Assembly: GCF_050937815.1 (NCBI RefSeq)
Contig: NZ_JACDIJ010000007.1
Coordinates: 1-64,000 of the forward strand
DNA: 64,000 bases
Direction of reading: 5' to 3'
From: Treponema_C sp050937815
Lineage (GTDB): Bacteria > Spirochaetota > Spirochaetia > Treponematales > Treponemataceae
The stretch's first letter is position 1. Each line of letters begins with the position of its first letter. Below are positions 9,256 to 17,478 of the stretch, piece after piece. Below the pieces are notes generated by a model. That model searched no databases. It worked only from the letters and a program-made list of their open reading frames with translations, and was not told the DNA's origin. The position numbers and the translations under genes are program-made.

Positions 9256-10875
9256 TTATAAAAAGGGTTTAAAGCGTTTTTCCATATCGCGGATAAACTT
9301 ATATTCAAACGAATCGACCAGGGCAAGCCAGGAAGCTTCCATAATGTCCGACGAAACGCCGACGGTTATCCACGAATCGGTACTGTCGGAGCTTTCGATT
9401 AAAACGCGCACCTTTGCAGCGGTTGCGCTTTTCGAATCCAACACACGCACCTTATAGTCAATCAAGCGTATGGACATAACTTCAGGATAAAAGCGCTCCA
9501 AAGCTTTACGCAGGGCCGTATCGAGGGCATGAACGGGACCGTCGCCCTCGCCCGCCGTTATTTCAAGCTGGTTTTCAACTTCAATTTTAAGCTGGGCGTA
9601 AGCGCACATCGTATCGTCTATTTTGGGTAATTCGCCGAGTGTTTTATAATAGTGCAGCTTAAAAAAGGGCTTGTATTTTCCGATGATTTTGCGCACCAAA
9701 AGTTCAAAACTGCCGTCGGCACCTTCAAACTGGTAGCCCTCATGTTCAAGCTCTTTAACGCGCCGCGTAATTTCGGTAACAATGGGGCTGTCTTTTTGTA
9801 TAGACGGTTCAAACTTGCGTATTTTTTCCAGTATCATTGCGCGGCCGGCAACTTCGCTCATTAAAAACACGCGCTCGTTTCCGACATTTTCGGGGTTTGT
9901 ATGCTCATACGCAAAGGGATTTTTTGTAACCGCGTCTATATGCATACCGGCCTTATGGGCAAAGGCGCTTGAGCCTATGTAGGGAGCCGATGAAGGCAGC
10001 GATATATTGGCTATTTCGGCAACCTTGCGGCACAGAGGAGTCAGGTTTTTCAAATTGCCTTCGGGAAGGCATTTTTTGTCCATTTTAAGTTCAAGGTTTG
10101 CGATAATCGAAGCAAGGTCGGCATTGCCCGTGCGCTCTCCGAAGCCGAGCAGGGTTCCCTGTACATGGCAGGCGCCCGAGGCCACGGCTAAAAGAGAATT
10201 GGCGGCGGCAAGGCCGCAATCGTTATGGGTGTGAATACCGATTTTAACCGGCACCCCTTCGGCGGTTTTTGTGTTTTTGAATTCTTCGTATACGCTTTTT
10301 ACTCCCTGCTCAAGCCCGGCAAGCATGGAAGCGCCCTTGGTATCGCAGAGTACCAATACCGAAGCGCCGCCTTTAACCGCCGCATGAAGGGTTTTTATGG
10401 CATAAGAAGGATTTGCCGTATAGCCGTCAAAAAAATGCTCGGCATCGTAGATAACGGTACGGCCGGCTTCGCGTAAATATGCGCAGGTTTCTTCTATCAT
10501 AGAAAGATTTTCTTCAAGTGATGCTTTTAATATATCGGTTACCTGAAAATCCCATGTTTTCCCGAAGATGACGACGGTTTCGGTTCCTGCCGACAAGAGG
10601 CTTTGCAGATTCATATCTTCGGCACAGCTTATGTCTTTGCGCCGAGTTGCCCCGAACGCGCATACTTGAGAATTGTTCAGTTTGATTTTTTTTACCTGCG
10701 CAAAAAACTCCAAATCTTTAGGGTTTGAACCGGGGTTTCCCGCTTCGATATAGGCAACTCCCAATTCATCGAGGGCCGACACAATATGCAGTTTATCCTG
10801 TACGGAAAAGCTGATACCTTCGCCCTGTGCGCCGTCGCGCAGTGTCGAATCGAGGATTTCCACATAATTGCTCAT
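9256..10875 (-). CDS. cimA: (R)-citramalate synthase
   Basis: The 539-residue protein is a HMGL-type acyltransferase that condenses pyruvate with acetyl-CoA. The opening EILDSTLRDGAQGEG and the metal-binding IGIHTHNDCGLAAANS are characteristic, and the C-terminal 120 residues form the LeuA-type allosteric domain. Length and text match the CimA branch rather than LeuA. With LeuB it starts the threonine-independent route to isoleucine. Its ATG overlaps the ilvH stop in an ATGA, so the two are translationally coupled; GGGGGAG precedes it. Feedback by isoleucine is likely from the regulatory domain, not shown here. Confidence 0.93.
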   Translation of the reverse strand: MSNYVEILDSTLRDGAQGEGISFSVQDKLHIVSALDELGVAYIEAGNPGSNPKDLEFFAQVKKIKLNNSQVCAFGATRRKDISCAEDMNLQSLLSAGTETVVIFGKTWDFQVTDILKASLEENLSMIEETCAYLREAGRTVIYDAEHFFDGYTANPSYAIKTLHAAVKGGASVLVLCDTKGASMLAGLEQGVKSVYEEFKNTKTAEGVPVKIGIHTHNDCGLAAANSLLAVASGACHVQGTLLGFGERTGNADLASIIANLELKMDKKCLPEGNLKNLTPLCRKVAEIANISLPSSAPYIGSSAFAHKAGMHIDAVTKNPFAYEHTNPENVGNERVFLMSEVAGRAMILEKIRKFEPSIQKDSPIVTEITRRVKELEHEGYQFEGADGSFELLVRKIIGKYKPFFKLHYYKTLGELPKIDDTMCAYAQLKIEVENQLEITAGEGDGPVHALDTALRKALERFYPEVMSIRLIDYKVRVLDSKSATAAKVRVLIESSDSTDSWITVGVSSDIMEASWLALVDSFEYKFIRDMEKRFKPFL

Positions 10876-11375
10876 AATACGTTCTCCCCCCTGCTCATCG
10901 CCGTAAGGCCGGTACGCACCAACTCCATAATACCGAAGGAATCGAGCAGGGTAATTAAGCTTTCTATTTTTTCTTCGCTTCCCGTAGCTTCTATAACTAC
11001 CGAATCGACGGCGACGTCTACAATATGCGCCCTGAAAATGTTTGCGGTTTCTATAACGCCTGCGCGTTTATCCGCAGGGGCGGCGACTTTAATTAAGGCC
11101 ATTTCCCGCATAACGGTTTGAGAAGGAGTACAGTGGCGGATTGCAATAACTTCCAAAAGTTTGGCAAGCTGTTTTTCGATTTGCTCCAAAATATATTCGT
11201 TGCCGCGGACAACAATGGTCATACGCGATTGGCCGGGTGTGTGCGTTTCTCCGACGGTAAGGCTGTCGATGTTATAACCGCGCCTGCTGAATAAGCCGGC
11301 AACACGGCTTAAAACGCCTGCATGATTTTCAACCAAAACCGATAATACAAAACGTTTTTCAAAATTGGAATCCAT
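10872..11375 (-). CDS. ilvH: Acetolactate synthase small (regulatory) subunit
   Basis: The 167-residue product opens with an ACT domain (VLVENHAGVLSRVAGLFSRRGYNIDSLTVG), the classic IlvH/IlvN signature for binding valine, followed by the second regulatory domain. It activates and feedback-regulates the catalytic subunit IlvB, which is not encoded in this window. AAGGAG lies 5 bases ahead of the ATG. It is coupled to cimA by a 4-base overlap, tying the shared branched-chain step to the citramalate route. Confidence 0.95.
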   Translation of the reverse strand: MDSNFEKRFVLSVLVENHAGVLSRVAGLFSRRGYNIDSLTVGETHTPGQSRMTIVVRGNEYILEQIEKQLAKLLEVIAIRHCTPSQTVMREMALIKVAAPADKRAGVIETANIFRAHIVDVAVDSVVIEATGSEEKIESLITLLDSFGIMELVRTGLTAMSRGENVL

Positions 11376-11416
11376 AATTTTCTCCTTAGATTAAGGGTGC
11401 CGCATAAAAAGGAAGT

Positions 11417-13474
11417 TCAGTTTACTTCCGTATATATACCTAAAAGATGTACTTCGTCGCAGGCGGCTTTTAAGCCCTCTACCGCTTGTCCAACAAGAAG
11501 GTACGCCGCGTCTTCCGCCGAAGCCGAAACGTCAGCCCCGCCCGATGCGGAGAAGCTGTCCGGCAGTTCCGCATCGGTATAAAACATATAGCGCCAGGGT
11601 TGTCCCTGCACGGGGCGCGATTCCAAGCGTGTAAGGTTTACGTGAAGCTCTTCAAACACGCTTAAACAGCGCCTGAGTGCGCCGCTTTCGTTTTTTGCAA
11701 CAAAGGCGAAACTTGCCGTTAAAGCGCCCCTATTTTGTTCGGCGAGGCGGCGAACGAATGTACAACCGGCAAGCGGCTGTGCGGACGGTTGTTCGGGCCG
11801 TTCATTTAAAGCGATAATTAAAAAGCGCGTATAATTGCGCGGATTGTTTTCGATGCCCGTTTTAAGCACTTCCGGCTTTACGCCGCCTTTAAAACACAGG
11901 GCTGCATGCTGTGAAGCGATTGCGGCGCAATGTATATCGTTTTTTTTGGCAACCGAAGAGGCGGCATAAGAGGTGGACGGGCATTCAACCTGTTCCCATT
12001 CGGGATGTAAGGCTAAAAAGTCGGAACATTGAGCGAGGGCTTGCGGATGAGAGTAGACGGTTTTTACCGTATCGAGCGAAGCGCCTTCGCATGCAATAAG
12101 CGCATGTTCTATACGCATTTTTATGCTTCCGGCAATCGAAATATCGGAAAAGCGGATAAGGTTATCGTAATTTTCGTAGACGGAACCGGCAAGGCTGTTT
12201 TCTATCGGAATAATTGCACAAGACGCGCGGCCTTCGCTTACGGTACGGAACACGTCCCTAAAATTGGAACAAGGCAGGGTTTCGAGCGCCCCGTCAAAAT
12301 ACAGGCGGGCGGCCTGTTCGGCGTAAGCGCCGCGCGAACCTGCAAAGGCGCACAGAGGTTTTACGGCTTGTGCCGTTTTACCGATGGAAATCTCCGCCCC
12401 TTGTTCTTTTGCGAGTGCCTCCGTTTTAGCGGCGGCCGGCCGTATGCGCACGGTTTCTTTTCCCGTAAGGGGCGCAAGCACATCTATATCGCGCATAAGT
12501 TTTTCGAACTGTTCCGGATACAAAGACTGAGCACCGTCTGAAAGGGCGGTGTCGGGCGTACAGTGAACTTCAACGATAATACCGTCGGCTCCGGCTGCGG
12601 CGGCGGCAAGGGCCATGGGCGGCACCTTGTCGCGGATACCGACTGCATGGCTGGGGTCTACTATAACCGGTAAATGGGTAAGCGATTTTAAAACGGGGAT
12701 TGCCGATAAATCCAAGGTATTGCGGGTTGCCTTTTCATAGGTGCGGATACCGCGCTCGCACAGGATAACGTCGTCGGTTCCCGATGAAAGCAGGTATTCG
12801 GCCGCCATAAGCCATTCTTCTATCGTCGCCGACAAACCGCGTTTAAGGATAACGGGTTTTCCCAAAGCGCCGACCTTTTTAAGCAGTTCGAAGTTTTGCA
12901 TATTGCGCGCGCCGATTTGATACACATCCACATAATCAATCATATCGGGAATATGGTCGGCCGACACTATTTCCGTAACTATCGGAAGACCGAACGCATT
13001 TCCCGCTTCTTTGAGGATTTTTATTCCTTCGGCTCCCAAGCCTTGAAAGGCATAGGGACTGGTGCGCGGTTTAAAAGCCCCTCCTCTGAGCATAACAGCC
13101 CCGGCTGCGGCGACACGGCGCGCAACGTCGAACATCTGTTCTTTATGTTCGACGGCGCAGGGGCCGGCGATACTGATAAAACGGCTGCCGCCGATGCGTA
13201 TGGTTTGACCGCGGTTATTTGTAACTTCGACAAGGGTATTGTCTTTTTTGAATTCGCGGCTTGCCATCTTATAGGGCTTGGAAATGGGGATAACGCGCTC
13301 AACGCCGCTTAAAATCTCTACTTCGCGCGGATCTATCGAAAGCTTTCCGACCGCTCCGAAAATCGTATCTTCTTCGCCCCGTATTTCGTTTACGCGGAAG
13401 CCCTTTGCTTCAAGAAAAGAACGCACCTCGTCTTTTCGGCGCTCGTCAATTTCTTTTTTAAGAACGATAACCAT
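11417..13474 (-). CDS. DAHP synthase fused to prephenate dehydratase
   Basis: The 685-residue product joins two enzymes of aromatic synthesis. Residues 1 to about 340 are a type I-beta DAHP synthase with an N-terminal ferredoxin-like regulatory segment and the core motifs SIAGPCAVE, RGGAFKPRTSPY and PVIVDPSHAVG; it makes DAHP from PEP and erythrose 4-phosphate. Residues about 370-560 are prephenate dehydratase (CAFAGSRGAYAEQAA, PIENSLAGSV, NYTRFLII), followed by an ACT domain with RLESRPVQGQPWRYMFY that should bind phenylalanine. The region between the two, about 340-370, looks like a linker; I see no chorismate mutase. GAGG precedes ATG at 13474. It lies 41 bases upstream of ilvH, in the same direction. 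Confidence 0.92.
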   Translation of the reverse strand: MVIVLKKEIDERRKDEVRSFLEAKGFRVNEIRGEEDTIFGAVGKLSIDPREVEILSGVERVIPISKPYKMASREFKKDNTLVEVTNNRGQTIRIGGSRFISIAGPCAVEHKEQMFDVARRVAAAGAVMLRGGAFKPRTSPYAFQGLGAEGIKILKEAGNAFGLPIVTEIVSADHIPDMIDYVDVYQIGARNMQNFELLKKVGALGKPVILKRGLSATIEEWLMAAEYLLSSGTDDVILCERGIRTYEKATRNTLDLSAIPVLKSLTHLPVIVDPSHAVGIRDKVPPMALAAAAAGADGIIVEVHCTPDTALSDGAQSLYPEQFEKLMRDIDVLAPLTGKETVRIRPAAAKTEALAKEQGAEISIGKTAQAVKPLCAFAGSRGAYAEQAARLYFDGALETLPCSNFRDVFRTVSEGRASCAIIPIENSLAGSVYENYDNLIRFSDISIAGSIKMRIEHALIACEGASLDTVKTVYSHPQALAQCSDFLALHPEWEQVECPSTSYAASSVAKKNDIHCAAIASQHAALCFKGGVKPEVLKTGIENNPRNYTRFLIIALNERPEQPSAQPLAGCTFVRRLAEQNRGALTASFAFVAKNESGALRRCLSVFEELHVNLTRLESRPVQGQPWRYMFYTDAELPDSFSASGGADVSASAEDAAYLLVGQAVEGLKAACDEVHLLGIYTEVN

Positions 13475-13506
13475 GGCTGAACCTCATTTTTCCGTAGTTA
13501 AAGCTT

Positions 13507-15978
13507 TTACACTTCGGGATTCCACGACACCGTACGCAAAATATCGCCGAACACGCCCGCAGCGGTAACTTCCGCCCCCGCTCCGTAACCGTGGACGGTT
13601 AAGGGAATGGGGGTATAGCGTTCGGTTAAAAATACAAAGGCGTTTTCCCCGTCGCGTATGTTATAGAGGGGGTTTGTACTGTCGGCTTCGACCAATCCCA
13701 CCCTGCACTCACCGTTTTCGATTGAACCGCCCATACGCAGTACCTTGCCCTCTTTTTTAAGCGCTGCACGTTTTTCCGCAAAAAAAGCGTCCAACTCCGG
13801 CAATTTTTGCAAAAACTCTTCTACGGTACCGCTTTCGTCAAAATCGGCGGGAAAAATGCGGTCGGTTTTAATATCGCTCAATTCACAGGCGATTCCCGCT
13901 TCACGGGCGATAATAAGCACTTTGCGCGCGGCATCGGCTCCGGCCAAATCGTCGCGGGGGTCGGGTTCGGTAAAGCCTTTCTTTTTTGCTTCGAGTACGG
14001 CCTTGCTGAAGGGCACTCCTTCGTCCAGCCGCCCGAAAATATAGGAAAGAGAACCCGACATAATGCCGGAAAAGCGCACGAGTTTATCGCCGCTTTTAAT
14101 GAGGTTTTGCAGGGTATCCATAACGGGAAGGCCGGCCCCCACGTTGGTTTCGTATAAAAAGCGGCGGTGCATAAGGTTTGCAACGCTGCGCAAGTTTTTA
14201 TAAAAGGCCATATCCATCGAATTGGCGCGCTTATTCGGTGTTGCGATATGCATGCCCGCTTTAAAAATATCGGTATACCGAAGCGGAAGGTCACTTGATG
14301 CCGTACAATCGACAAAAACGGGATTAAGCGGCTTTATGCGGGAGGCAAAGCTCAACATTTCGTCAACCGAAGTCGGCTGTGCATTTTTTGCAAACACGCG
14401 CTTCCATGAATGCAGGTCTATACCCTTTTCGTCCAGCATCATGCCGTCGGCCGATGCAATGCCCATAACGCGTATATCTATATGCTGCTCGGCAAGGCTT
14501 TTTTGGCGCGCTTTGATTTGTTCGAGCAAACAGCCGCCGATGGTTCCCGTGCCGAACAAAAACACTTCAACCGTTTGCGCCGTGTTAAAGAAAAAGCGGT
14601 GGGCAACGCGGACTGCCGTATCTCCGTCGCTTCCGTTTATAACCGTACTGATCGAACGCTCGGAAGAGCCCTGGGCAATCGCCAAAATATTTATATCGTG
14701 GGATGCAAGGGCGTTAAAAAAGGTACCGGCAACGCCGCGCTTTTCTTTCATACCGTCGCCGACAATAGAAACGATGGCGCAGTTGTCGGTAATTTCAACC
14801 GTGTTTACATCGCCCGTGCGGATTTCGTATTCAAACTCGCCGTTCAAAGCATTGACCACTTTGGACGCATAGATTTGTTTGACGCAAAAGCTGATGGTAT
14901 ATTCGGAGCTTGACTGGGTAATTAAAAGCATTGAAATACCGGAGCGCGCAACGGCGGCAAAAATACGGGCGGCGATACCGTGTTTGTCTTTTAAGCCGGA
15001 ACCCGAAACGCTTATCATTGCCGTATTTTTTAGGCAGGTAATGCCGCGCACCGCGCCGCTTGACGGAAAGGGGCCCACGCCGATTCTTGTTCCGCGTGAT
15101 GAGGGATTGTGGCTGTTTAAGCTCCACGCTTCTATACCGCGGGCGGAAAGGGGGGCAAGGGTTTTAGGGTATAAAACCTTTGAGCCGAAAAAAGAAAGCT
15201 CCATCGCTTCTTCGTAGCTCATATCGTCAACCAAAATCGCATCGCTTACAATGCGCGGGTCGGCGGTAAAAATGCCGTCAACATCGGTCCAAAACTCAAC
15301 CCTCGAAGCCCTCAAGCCGACCGCAACGATGGCCGCCGAAAAGTCCGAGCCGTTTCTTCCCAAAAGACCCGTTTGACCGTCTTCCCAGGTACAGACAAAA
15401 CCGGGAAACAGCAAAATGCGTGCATGGGCGGCTTCTTCTCCGTCCAAATAGGGAGCAAAGGCTTCCATCGTTTTTTTATAGTCGGGATCTCCTTCCTGCT
15501 GTAAGCCGGTTGTAAAAATCAGTTTGCGCGAATCGAGTAAGGTTACCTTTTGTTTTTTTGCTTTTAAAACGGCTTCCATAATCGGCGAGCTGAGCAGTTC
15601 GCCCAATCCCATAATGCGGCAGTGTACCGAAAGCGGGCATTCGCCGAAGGCCGAAACGGCGTTCAGCATTTTTTCGTAATCGTCAAAAAGGCACTGTAGG
15701 GACTTTAATACAGCGGCGGCATCGAAGTTTTCGCAGGATTTTCCGATGTCGCTGCATACGGCCGCATGTATTTTTTTTACCGAAGCAACATAGGTTTTTG
15801 CGTCCGCTCCGGAACAACAGTCGTTGATACTGTCGGCAAGCATATTGGATACGCCGGCAACCGCGGAAACCACAACGCTTACGCGGTCTTTGCCTGCACG
15901 GTCTATAATAATATCCGCGGAATTGAGTATACGTTTGGCGCTTCCCATCGAAGTACCGCCGAATTTAAGTGTCAGCAT
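13507..15978 (-). CDS. thrA: Bifunctional aspartokinase / homoserine dehydrogenase
   Basis: The 823-residue protein has aspartokinase at about 1-285 (LKFGGTSMGS at the start, GRNGSDFSAA), paired ACT domains at about 300-460, and homoserine dehydrogenase from about 475 (FLFGTGTIGGCLLEQI, ATPNKRANSMD, TEPDPRDDLAGADAARK). It performs the first and third steps from aspartate towards threonine, methionine and isoleucine. ATG at 15978 starts exactly at the kinase motif and has GGAG 5 bases upstream; the longer upstream reading of 28 codons adds no conserved text. thrA or metL specificity cannot be told apart; the neighbouring ThrE-like exporter favours threonine. Confidence 0.93.
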   Translation of the reverse strand: MLTLKFGGTSMGSAKRILNSADIIIDRAGKDRVSVVVSAVAGVSNMLADSINDCCSGADAKTYVASVKKIHAAVCSDIGKSCENFDAAAVLKSLQCLFDDYEKMLNAVSAFGECPLSVHCRIMGLGELLSSPIMEAVLKAKKQKVTLLDSRKLIFTTGLQQEGDPDYKKTMEAFAPYLDGEEAAHARILLFPGFVCTWEDGQTGLLGRNGSDFSAAIVAVGLRASRVEFWTDVDGIFTADPRIVSDAILVDDMSYEEAMELSFFGSKVLYPKTLAPLSARGIEAWSLNSHNPSSRGTRIGVGPFPSSGAVRGITCLKNTAMISVSGSGLKDKHGIAARIFAAVARSGISMLLITQSSSEYTISFCVKQIYASKVVNALNGEFEYEIRTGDVNTVEITDNCAIVSIVGDGMKEKRGVAGTFFNALASHDINILAIAQGSSERSISTVINGSDGDTAVRVAHRFFFNTAQTVEVFLFGTGTIGGCLLEQIKARQKSLAEQHIDIRVMGIASADGMMLDEKGIDLHSWKRVFAKNAQPTSVDEMLSFASRIKPLNPVFVDCTASSDLPLRYTDIFKAGMHIATPNKRANSMDMAFYKNLRSVANLMHRRFLYETNVGAGLPVMDTLQNLIKSGDKLVRFSGIMSGSLSYIFGRLDEGVPFSKAVLEAKKKGFTEPDPRDDLAGADAARKVLIIAREAGIACELSDIKTDRIFPADFDESGTVEEFLQKLPELDAFFAEKRAALKKEGKVLRMGGSIENGECRVGLVEADSTNPLYNIRDGENAFVFLTERYTPIPLTVHGYGAGAEVTAAGVFGDILRTVSWNPEV

Positions 15979-16120
15979 AGATTCTCCGTTTGTTTCGGCC
16001 TGTCCTGCGCCCTCTTTGACGCGCGGGATAAGCTGTGTATGGAATGGATAATAGTAGCACAAAAGCGGATTTGCTTCAATCGGAAAGAAAAATAAAAAGA
16101 GGGAAACCGCTTTTATGCCG

Positions 16121-16585
16121 TTATCGGTGTTTTCGCAATTTTATGTATTTGAAAATCATAAATACGATATGGGCAAAGGATGAAGCGAGCGCCATGCCGA
16201 ATACAATTGCACCGGCAGCGGAAAGAGCGGTAAAACCGGTATGGGCTGCCGCTGACATATCGCCTTGAACAACCGCCCGCATTGTTTGAAACAAGCCGCC
16301 TCCGGGTACAAGGGGAATTAAGCCGGGAATTAAAAAAACCGTTGCGGGTGTGCGGGCACAAACGGCAAAAAGTTCGGCTAAAATACCGACACAAAAAGCT
16401 CCGCTAAAATAAGCCAGCGTGGCGGTTTCCGTTACACCCGACAAAAAAATATAGAGCGTCCAGCCGATACTGCCGGTTAAAGCCGCCCAGAACAAATCTT
16501 TAAAGTCGGCGTTGAATATAAGCGCATAACAAAAAGAAGCGCCGAATCCCCACAACAGGGCCAAAAGATACATACCGATGTTCAC
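16121..16585 (-). CDS. Threonine/serine exporter family, small C-terminal half (ThrE_2 type)
   Basis: The 154-residue product is almost wholly hydrophobic, with about five membrane segments and the motif FLIPGLIPLVPGGGLFQTMRA typical of the small partner of split ThrE exporters. The start is taken as GTG at 16585, whose TGA-overlap with the preceding gene (GTGA) and GGGAG site 7 bases upstream suit translational coupling; ATG at 16573 is the alternative. Together with the larger half it should export threonine or serine across the inner membrane, matching the aspartokinase gene downstream. Confidence 0.85.
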   Translation of the reverse strand: MNIGMYLLALLWGFGASFCYALIFNADFKDLFWAALTGSIGWTLYIFLSGVTETATLAYFSGAFCVGILAELFAVCARTPATVFLIPGLIPLVPGGGLFQTMRAVVQGDMSAAAHTGFTALSAAGAIVFGMALASSFAHIVFMIFKYIKLRKHR

Positions 16586-17376
16586 AATAAAACTCCCGTA
16601 ATACCGGAAAATGCAAACAGTCCCAAAACGGAACCGAGAGAAAGGCCTGCGGCAATCATAAAAGCTTCCAAAGCGCGTGCCGCCCCGGAAACCAAATCGC
16701 CTGCAATAATATCGCGTATTGCGTTTACAATGGCAAGACCGGGAACAACCTGCATCAATACGGCCGAAGTTATGATAATCGGAGAGCCCGTATAACCGCA
16801 TAAAAAAATCAGTTCGGTAAAAATGGAAATAATACCGCCGTAAAGAAAGGACAGAAAAAAAACGTTTAACGAAATCTTTTCTACTTTGATTACAATAAGG
16901 CGCAGTATTAAACCGATTACTGAAGCCGCAAGGGCGTCCTTAAAAGTACCGCCGAACATAAAGGCAAAACACAAGGAGCTTAATGCCGCACAAAAAAGAA
17001 CTGCGGACACCGGATATTTCGGCGAACGATGTATGCGCTCAAGGGTATAAGCGGTTTGCAAAAAATCGGCTGCTTTATCGGCTTTTTTACGTTTTTCAAG
17101 ACGGCGCGAAAGAGCGTTGATTAAAGCGACTTTGCGCAAATTAACGCCCCGCTGCTTTATACGGCGCATAGCGCTATGGTGATTTCCTTCGGTATCGGTA
17201 AAAGAAAGCATTACGACCGTCGGCGTTACAAAGGACGAGGGAGAAACGGCGCCTAAAGAAGAGGCTATACGCATAATTGTATCTTCGGTACGGTATGTTT
17301 CGCCGCCGTTTTCGAGCACAATACTGCCCGCCTTTAAAGCGATATCCGTTATCGATTCGGCATGATTTTTGTTCAT
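16582..17376 (-). CDS. Threonine/serine exporter family, large half (ThrE_1 type)
   Basis: The 264-residue protein has a soluble N-terminal part containing ENGGETYRTEDTIMRIA, a hallmark of the ThrE N-terminal domain, then about five membrane segments including VVPGLAIVNAIRDIIAGD. It pairs with the small half coded by the overlapping next gene. ATG at 17376 is preferred over 17394 because the conserved text starts soon after it; neither has a clear ribosome site. It is divergent from icd, sharing about 100 bases of upstream DNA. Confidence 0.85.
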   Translation of the reverse strand: MNKNHAESITDIALKAGSIVLENGGETYRTEDTIMRIASSLGAVSPSSFVTPTVVMLSFTDTEGNHHSAMRRIKQRGVNLRKVALINALSRRLEKRKKADKAADFLQTAYTLERIHRSPKYPVSAVLFCAALSSLCFAFMFGGTFKDALAASVIGLILRLIVIKVEKISLNVFFLSFLYGGIISIFTELIFLCGYTGSPIIITSAVLMQVVPGLAIVNAIRDIIAGDLVSGAARALEAFMIAAGLSLGSVLGLFAFSGITGVLL

Positions 17377-17412
17377 AGTTGACGAGTATATCATATTTTA
17401 ATTTTTAAATCA

Positions 17413-17449
17413 TATTCGATTTGACATATCGAATAAACAAAAGTATAAT
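17413..17449 (+). promoter_or_regulatory. icd promoter with inverted repeat over the -35 box
   Basis: TTGACA (17421-17426) and TATAAT (17444-17449) are perfect consensus boxes 17 bases apart. TATTCGAT (17413-17420) and ATCGAATA (17428-17435) form a perfect 8-bp inverted repeat with a 7-base centre that contains the whole -35 box. A repressor bound there would block RNA polymerase. Promoter is clear; the operator role is inferred. Confidence 0.8.
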
Positions 17450-17478
17450 TTCACTTTAACGATTATAAGGACAATAAA

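Noticed and set aside
15979..16062. Leader peptide with a YYY run before aspartokinase
   Set aside because: The upstream codons are in frame and continuous with the kinase reading, with no terminator-antiterminator structure; control of this enzyme would call for threonine or isoleucine codons.
16061..16114. AAAAGCGG/CCGCTTTT inverted repeat as an attenuator
   Set aside because: The arms are 8 bases with a 38-base loop and no following T tract in the right place.
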